The notes under the pieces: generated by a model
Told to the model about the DNA's origin: nothing
What the model saw: only the letters and a program-made list of their open reading frames with translations
Database searches by the model: none
Part shown: positions 21,039 through 24,000 of the stretch, in pieces
How positions within the stretch are numbered: position 1 is the first letter of the stretch
How the letters are laid out: each line of letters begins with the position of its first letter
DNA from: Chrysomallon squamiferum
Lineage: Eukaryota; Mollusca; Gastropoda; Neomphalida; Peltospiridae
Length of the DNA: 24,000 nucleotides
Assembly: GCA_012295275.1 (NCBI GenBank)
Contig: CM022669.1
Location: 11,595,949 to 11,619,948 of the forward strand
Direction: 5' to 3'
Translations under genes and position numbers: made by a program

Positions 21039-22212
21039 TGATTTTTTCTCATTTAATCACTGGTATAATCATTTCAGTCAATTAGTTTCATTCAAAGTCA
21101 TCACTTTATCATTACCGAATTCTAAAAAACAGAAAGATTATTAATTTATCTGTTATCACATCACTGTTATGTAACTGTATCTTGTGACATACTTTTTGTG
21201 CAGACAGATCTAATCACACTTACAGAAAATATTAAATATATTTCTGGTCCAAATTGAAAAAGAAATTGTATTATAAATTGTATTTAAATTAAAAATGAAT
21301 TTTCTTTAAAATATATATATATATATATATAATAAAATAATAATAATAATAAAAAAAAAAAAAATGATGATGATCACATAAAATCTAACTAACATTGCAA
21401 AATTATATTTCTCATGCAATATAACTGAAAACTAAATTTGCAAAAAAAAATAAAAAATAAAAAATAAATAAATATATAAATTCATCATGCAAAATGAACA
21501 AACCATTCCTTTTCTCTCTATATGGACTTCTTCCAAGTTATTTTATCTGACAATTTGATTGTTGTTTTTTTCATCTCAAAAATAATTATGTGCAAATAAT
21601 TCAATTCAAAGTGCAATCTTAATTTTCAAGAAATCCTTTACAATGGCAGCTTATCATAAAATGGGTTTTGATATTTTCTCTTTTATTTTTTTCTTTATAT
21701 ATATATTAATTGATTATTTAACAATTTACTGACTTTTTAATTAGTTTTTTTTTTTTAAATATTCTTAATTATGATAAAAAATTAAAGTATCAGTATTTTT
21801 AAAAATATTATTGTTATTGTTATTATTATTAATATTTTTATAATAGGTAACAGCAATGTGAATATTAGTTCATTTTGAAACCTAATTTTTCAAACTTTTT
21901 TAAAAGTAATTTGATAATAATTAAAAAAAAACATAATGCCATTACAGAACATTATATTTAAACTTTTTAGTTTGTAAATACAAATTTACATTAAAAACAA
22001 AAAAACATTATTAAAATATGCTTGCCAAGCTGTTTACAAATAATAAAATAAAATAAAAATAATAATAAAACAAAAATAACTATAACAGTAGTAACGGCTA
22101 AAAAGAAGAGTCTAAACCTAAATTTCCAAAGGCAGTTTTAAAAAAACAAAATGAAATAAAAACGTTTACTCAAGCAGACAGGAGGATTTTTTGTTTGGCT
22201 TGCATATCTTAC

Positions 22213-22506
22213 CAGGACTTAGTTTATAATCCAATTCATTATTATCAACTTTCTGCAAGTTTCTATCTTTTTGATTTTCATATTGGGAGTGATCTGCCCT
22301 TGGAAAGGAAATCCTGGGGTCGTTTGATGAATAAAATGCCCCACCTGACTCTCCACCCCAGCTCGGTCGCTCTATGTTTTCTGTCCCAGCCCTGTCACCA
22401 TAATCTCCATTGTGTCCAGGGAGATAACCCGGACCGTAGTCTCGTAGAGTTGTCGTTCTTAGTTCTTGGGTTGTGGTTTTAGGTGATGGTTTGTATTCTA
22501 TATATT
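22213..22506 (-). CDS. Linker (stalk) exon of the Ig gene
   Basis: A 294-bp exon between TTCTTTCAG and donor GTAAGA, phase 1 in and out. The first codon joins the previous exon to give V-L-Y-E-Y-I-E-Y. Then K-P-S-P-K-T-T-T and about 85 residues rich in Thr, Gly, Asp, Asn, Ser and Tyr with no Cys follow: a flexible membrane-proximal stalk rather than a folded domain. The DNA is clearly GC-richer than the introns. If the donor is ignored the frame runs 15 more codons to TAA at 22166-22168. Confidence 0.85.
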
Positions 22507-22894
22507 CTGAAAGAACAAAGAAATCAGTTAGAAAATACAGTCTGTAGGTCTGTCTCTAAGTATGTACACACAGCAAACTCTTGGATATTTAGGACTTTGT
22601 ACAAAGAAAATTCACAAAGCAAACATATTTACACACAAACACTGATATACAATATTTTTTATGATTTCATTTAAAATATTTCTTTTGATTTATTGATAAG
22701 GATAATGAATTGTGTTGAAAGTAAAATAAAGAGATGAAAAAAAATGTATAACAACTCCAAAACAAAAACCATACGACATGTTTATTTATGATAAATAAAG
22801 AGAATAATAAAACTAAAAAAACAACAAAATATACACCATAATTATGTGATGATTATAATAATAATTGATAATAATAAATATATAAACCACATAT

Positions 22895-23005
22895 ACATAT
22901 AAGTTACACACACACATATATATATACATTTATATATACATACATATACACTCACACCTATACACACACTGACACACAAACACACATACAGACACATACA
23001 AGAAC
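22895..23005. repeat. CA/TA/CATA mixed repeat in intron
   Basis: Alternating CA, TA and CATA units just downstream (minus strand) of the Ig3 exon donor; on the minus strand these read as TG-rich sequence starting about 35 bp after the donor. Confidence 0.9.
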
Positions 23006-23038
23006 AAAACAGTCTCAAAACAGTCTCAGAACACATAC

Positions 23039-23329
23039 CATATAGCACCATTGTTTCGAAATCTTTTCCTAGCGGATTCTCAGCCTCGCAGACGTACTCT
23101 CCGAAATCGCTGTCGTCGATTGACTGAACACGGAGACTGAGCGTGACGGAGATTCTGTCGTCGATATAGAGCTCGGTGCGGTACTTCCACGACTGCTGTG
23201 GAATGGACTTCCCATCCTTCTTCCAGCTGGTCACACCCACTGGGTACGCCTGCACGATGCATTCCAGAATCGTCTCTTTTCCTTTACTCTGACCAATCTT
23301 TTTGTTAGGCAGTCGGATTTCTGGAGGAA
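23039..23329 (-). CDS. Third Ig domain (I-set) exon
   Basis: A 291-bp exon (97 codons) between TTCTCCAG and donor GTATGT, phase 1 in and out, the usual phase for Ig modules. With the junction codon F as residue 1 it starts F-P-P-E-I-R-L-P and shows the full Ig core: Cys24, Trp36 in T-S-W-K-K-D-G, the F-strand motif D75-F-G77-E-Y79-V-C81, then E-A-E-N-P-L-G-K and the last strand T-M-V-L-Y. The pattern P-P-x-I...L-E-C...A-Y-P...S-D-F-G-x-Y-x-C-x-A-x-N-x-L-G is that of lachesin/IgLON third domains. It forms a cell-surface adhesion module. It is one of the most secure calls in the window. Confidence 0.93.
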
Positions 23330-23643
23330 CTGGAGAAAAATAGAAAAAAAAAAATGGTGAAAGTAGTTTTATATCAGGTGGAATAAATAAAATAAAAAGA
23401 TAAAATAAAAAAATAAAATCTGCATTGAACTTTCTGTATGTCTGTACTTGTGTTTGAGTCTGTGATTATGTATACGCTTCTGTGTGTCTGTATGTACCAG
23501 TGAGTGTGTGTGTGGGTGTCTTATGGATTTCATTTACAATATAATTATATTTTTTTAAATTTCTTTCTATTAAGGACTAAATTAAAGAAACATAAATATT
23601 AGTAAATGTCCGTAAAACTATAAAACATGTAAATTAAACTTAC

Positions 23644-23770
23644 ACTGAACTTTGACCTCTATTCGTTTTTTGTCATCAGGTGGCACCCCGTTTGACGCGA
23701 CACACTCGTATGTGTCGTCACAGTAGCGTGTGACGTTGTGGATGAGTAACACCTCACCCTCAATACCGAT
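23644..23770 (-). CDS. End of second Ig domain
   Basis: The exon ends at the perfect donor GTAAGT, phase 1. It reads I-G-I-E-G-E-V-L-L-I-H-N-V-T-R-Y-C-D-D-T-Y-E-C-V-A-S-N-G-V-P-P followed by K-R-I-E-V-K-V-Q. N-V-T is a potential N-glycosylation site. The S-N-G-V-P-P hallmark is typical of lachesin-type second domains. The usual D-x-G-x-Y-x-C appears as C-D-D-T-Y-E-C, so the Asp is a Cys and the Gly an Asp. The exon start is ambiguous by one AG: it could begin at 23772 instead of 23770. The rest of Ig2 is outside the window. Confidence 0.88.
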
Positions 23771-23904
23771 CTCTACACAAATAACAAAATCTTTTATAAA
23801 CAGCTCAAAAATAACATCAATACAAAACTAACAAATACTTTGATAATATTTACAGTATTATATATATAACTTTGTGCTTGTTACTTTAAAATTCTTTACA
23901 TTTT

Positions 23905-24000
23905 AAATATATATGTATATAACACATATACACACACATATATATACATACATACATGTATATGTACATACATACATACATGTATATGTACATACATACA
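23905..24000. repeat. TA/CA/CATA repeat with 24-bp unit at window edge
   Basis: TA and CA units merge into CATACATA with a 24-bp higher-order unit containing CATGTATATGTACATA, repeated at least twice and running off the window. Confidence 0.85.

Larger units (their letters stand above)
19115..22212 (-). other. Last intron of the Ig gene
   Basis: A 3.1-kb intron between the stalk exon and the GPI-signal exon. It contains TTTA arrays (19496-19560, 19640-19682), a CA/poly-A tract (20518-20574), an ATT array with poly-T (20932-21038), a TA run (about 21312-21330) and a GC-richer patch at 20290-20480 with an open, acceptor-preceded frame described separately. No other exon is supported. Confidence 0.65.
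18996..24000 (-). other. Lachesin/IgLON-like immunoglobulin cell-surface protein gene, 3' half
   Basis: Four minus-strand coding exons (23644-23770, 23039-23329, 22213-22506, 18996-19114) join in one frame with phase-1 junctions and end in TGA, giving about 276 residues. Order: end of Ig2 with the family hallmark S-N-G-V-P-P; a full I-set Ig3 preceded by F-P-P-E-I; a Thr/Gly/Asp-rich linker; and a C-terminus with a hydrophobic end typical of a GPI-anchor signal. Lachesin and IgLON proteins have a signal peptide, three Ig domains and a GPI anchor, and mediate homophilic adhesion in nervous system and epithelia. The signal peptide, Ig1 and start of Ig2 lie beyond the right edge. A more general lachesin-like or neurotrimin-like assignment is safer than strict orthology. 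Confidence 0.9.

Noticed and set aside
22195-22482. 95-codon plus frame
   Set aside because: Antisense shadow of the Ig gene's stalk exon.
22842-23038. Extension of the Ig3 frame into C-V-C-V-type repeats
   Set aside because: Intronic translation of TG repeats beyond the GTATGT donor.
23080-23262. 60-codon minus frame in a second reading frame
   Set aside because: Shadow of the Ig3 exon in the wrong frame.

Overview
The window is AT-rich animal nuclear DNA with spliced genes, abundant microsatellites (AAT/ATT, TG, TTTA, TA) and AT-rich introns. No tRNA, rRNA, CRISPR array or intact transposon was seen. The lachesin-like Ig gene and the repeat style suggest an invertebrate, perhaps a mollusc such as a cephalopod. 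That is an impression from protein and repeat style, not a demonstrated placement.

Plus strand, 1-5.2 kb: the 3' part of a coiled-coil protein gene that continues off the left edge. Seven coding exons join in one frame and end with TGA at 4641-4643. All visible junctions are phase 1. The first two exons (324-407 and 1105-1188) are identical and lie in a tandem duplication of about 785-840 bp. Each adds 28 residues, exactly four heptads.

4.65-12 kb: mostly non-coding. It holds a likely 3' UTR, a hairpin-rich patch near 6.35 kb, and a CpG-containing promoter-like patch at 8.22-8.30 kb with a perfect CRE, followed by a short ATG exon and a GTAAGT donor. A diverged T-rich repeated region spans 9.4-10.9 kb. 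An open, acceptor-preceded candidate terminal exon of 53 codons lies at 11773-11934. The last items may outline a small unrecognised plus-strand gene, but no complete exon chain could be assembled.

Minus strand, 24-19 kb and probably down to about 12 kb: the 3' half of a lachesin/IgLON-type cell-surface immunoglobulin gene. It has the end of Ig domain 2 (23644-23770), a complete Ig domain 3 (23039-23329), a Thr/Gly/Asp-rich linker (22213-22506) and a last coding exon (18996-19114) whose hydrophobic C-terminus looks like a GPI-anchor signal. All visible junctions between these exons are phase 1. The AT-rich DNA below 18996 carries an ~85-bp tandem array and may be a long 3' UTR.

The two supported genes converge. 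The Ig protein is expected outside the cell as an adhesion molecule; the coiled-coil protein is presumably intracellular. Nothing in the window links their functions.
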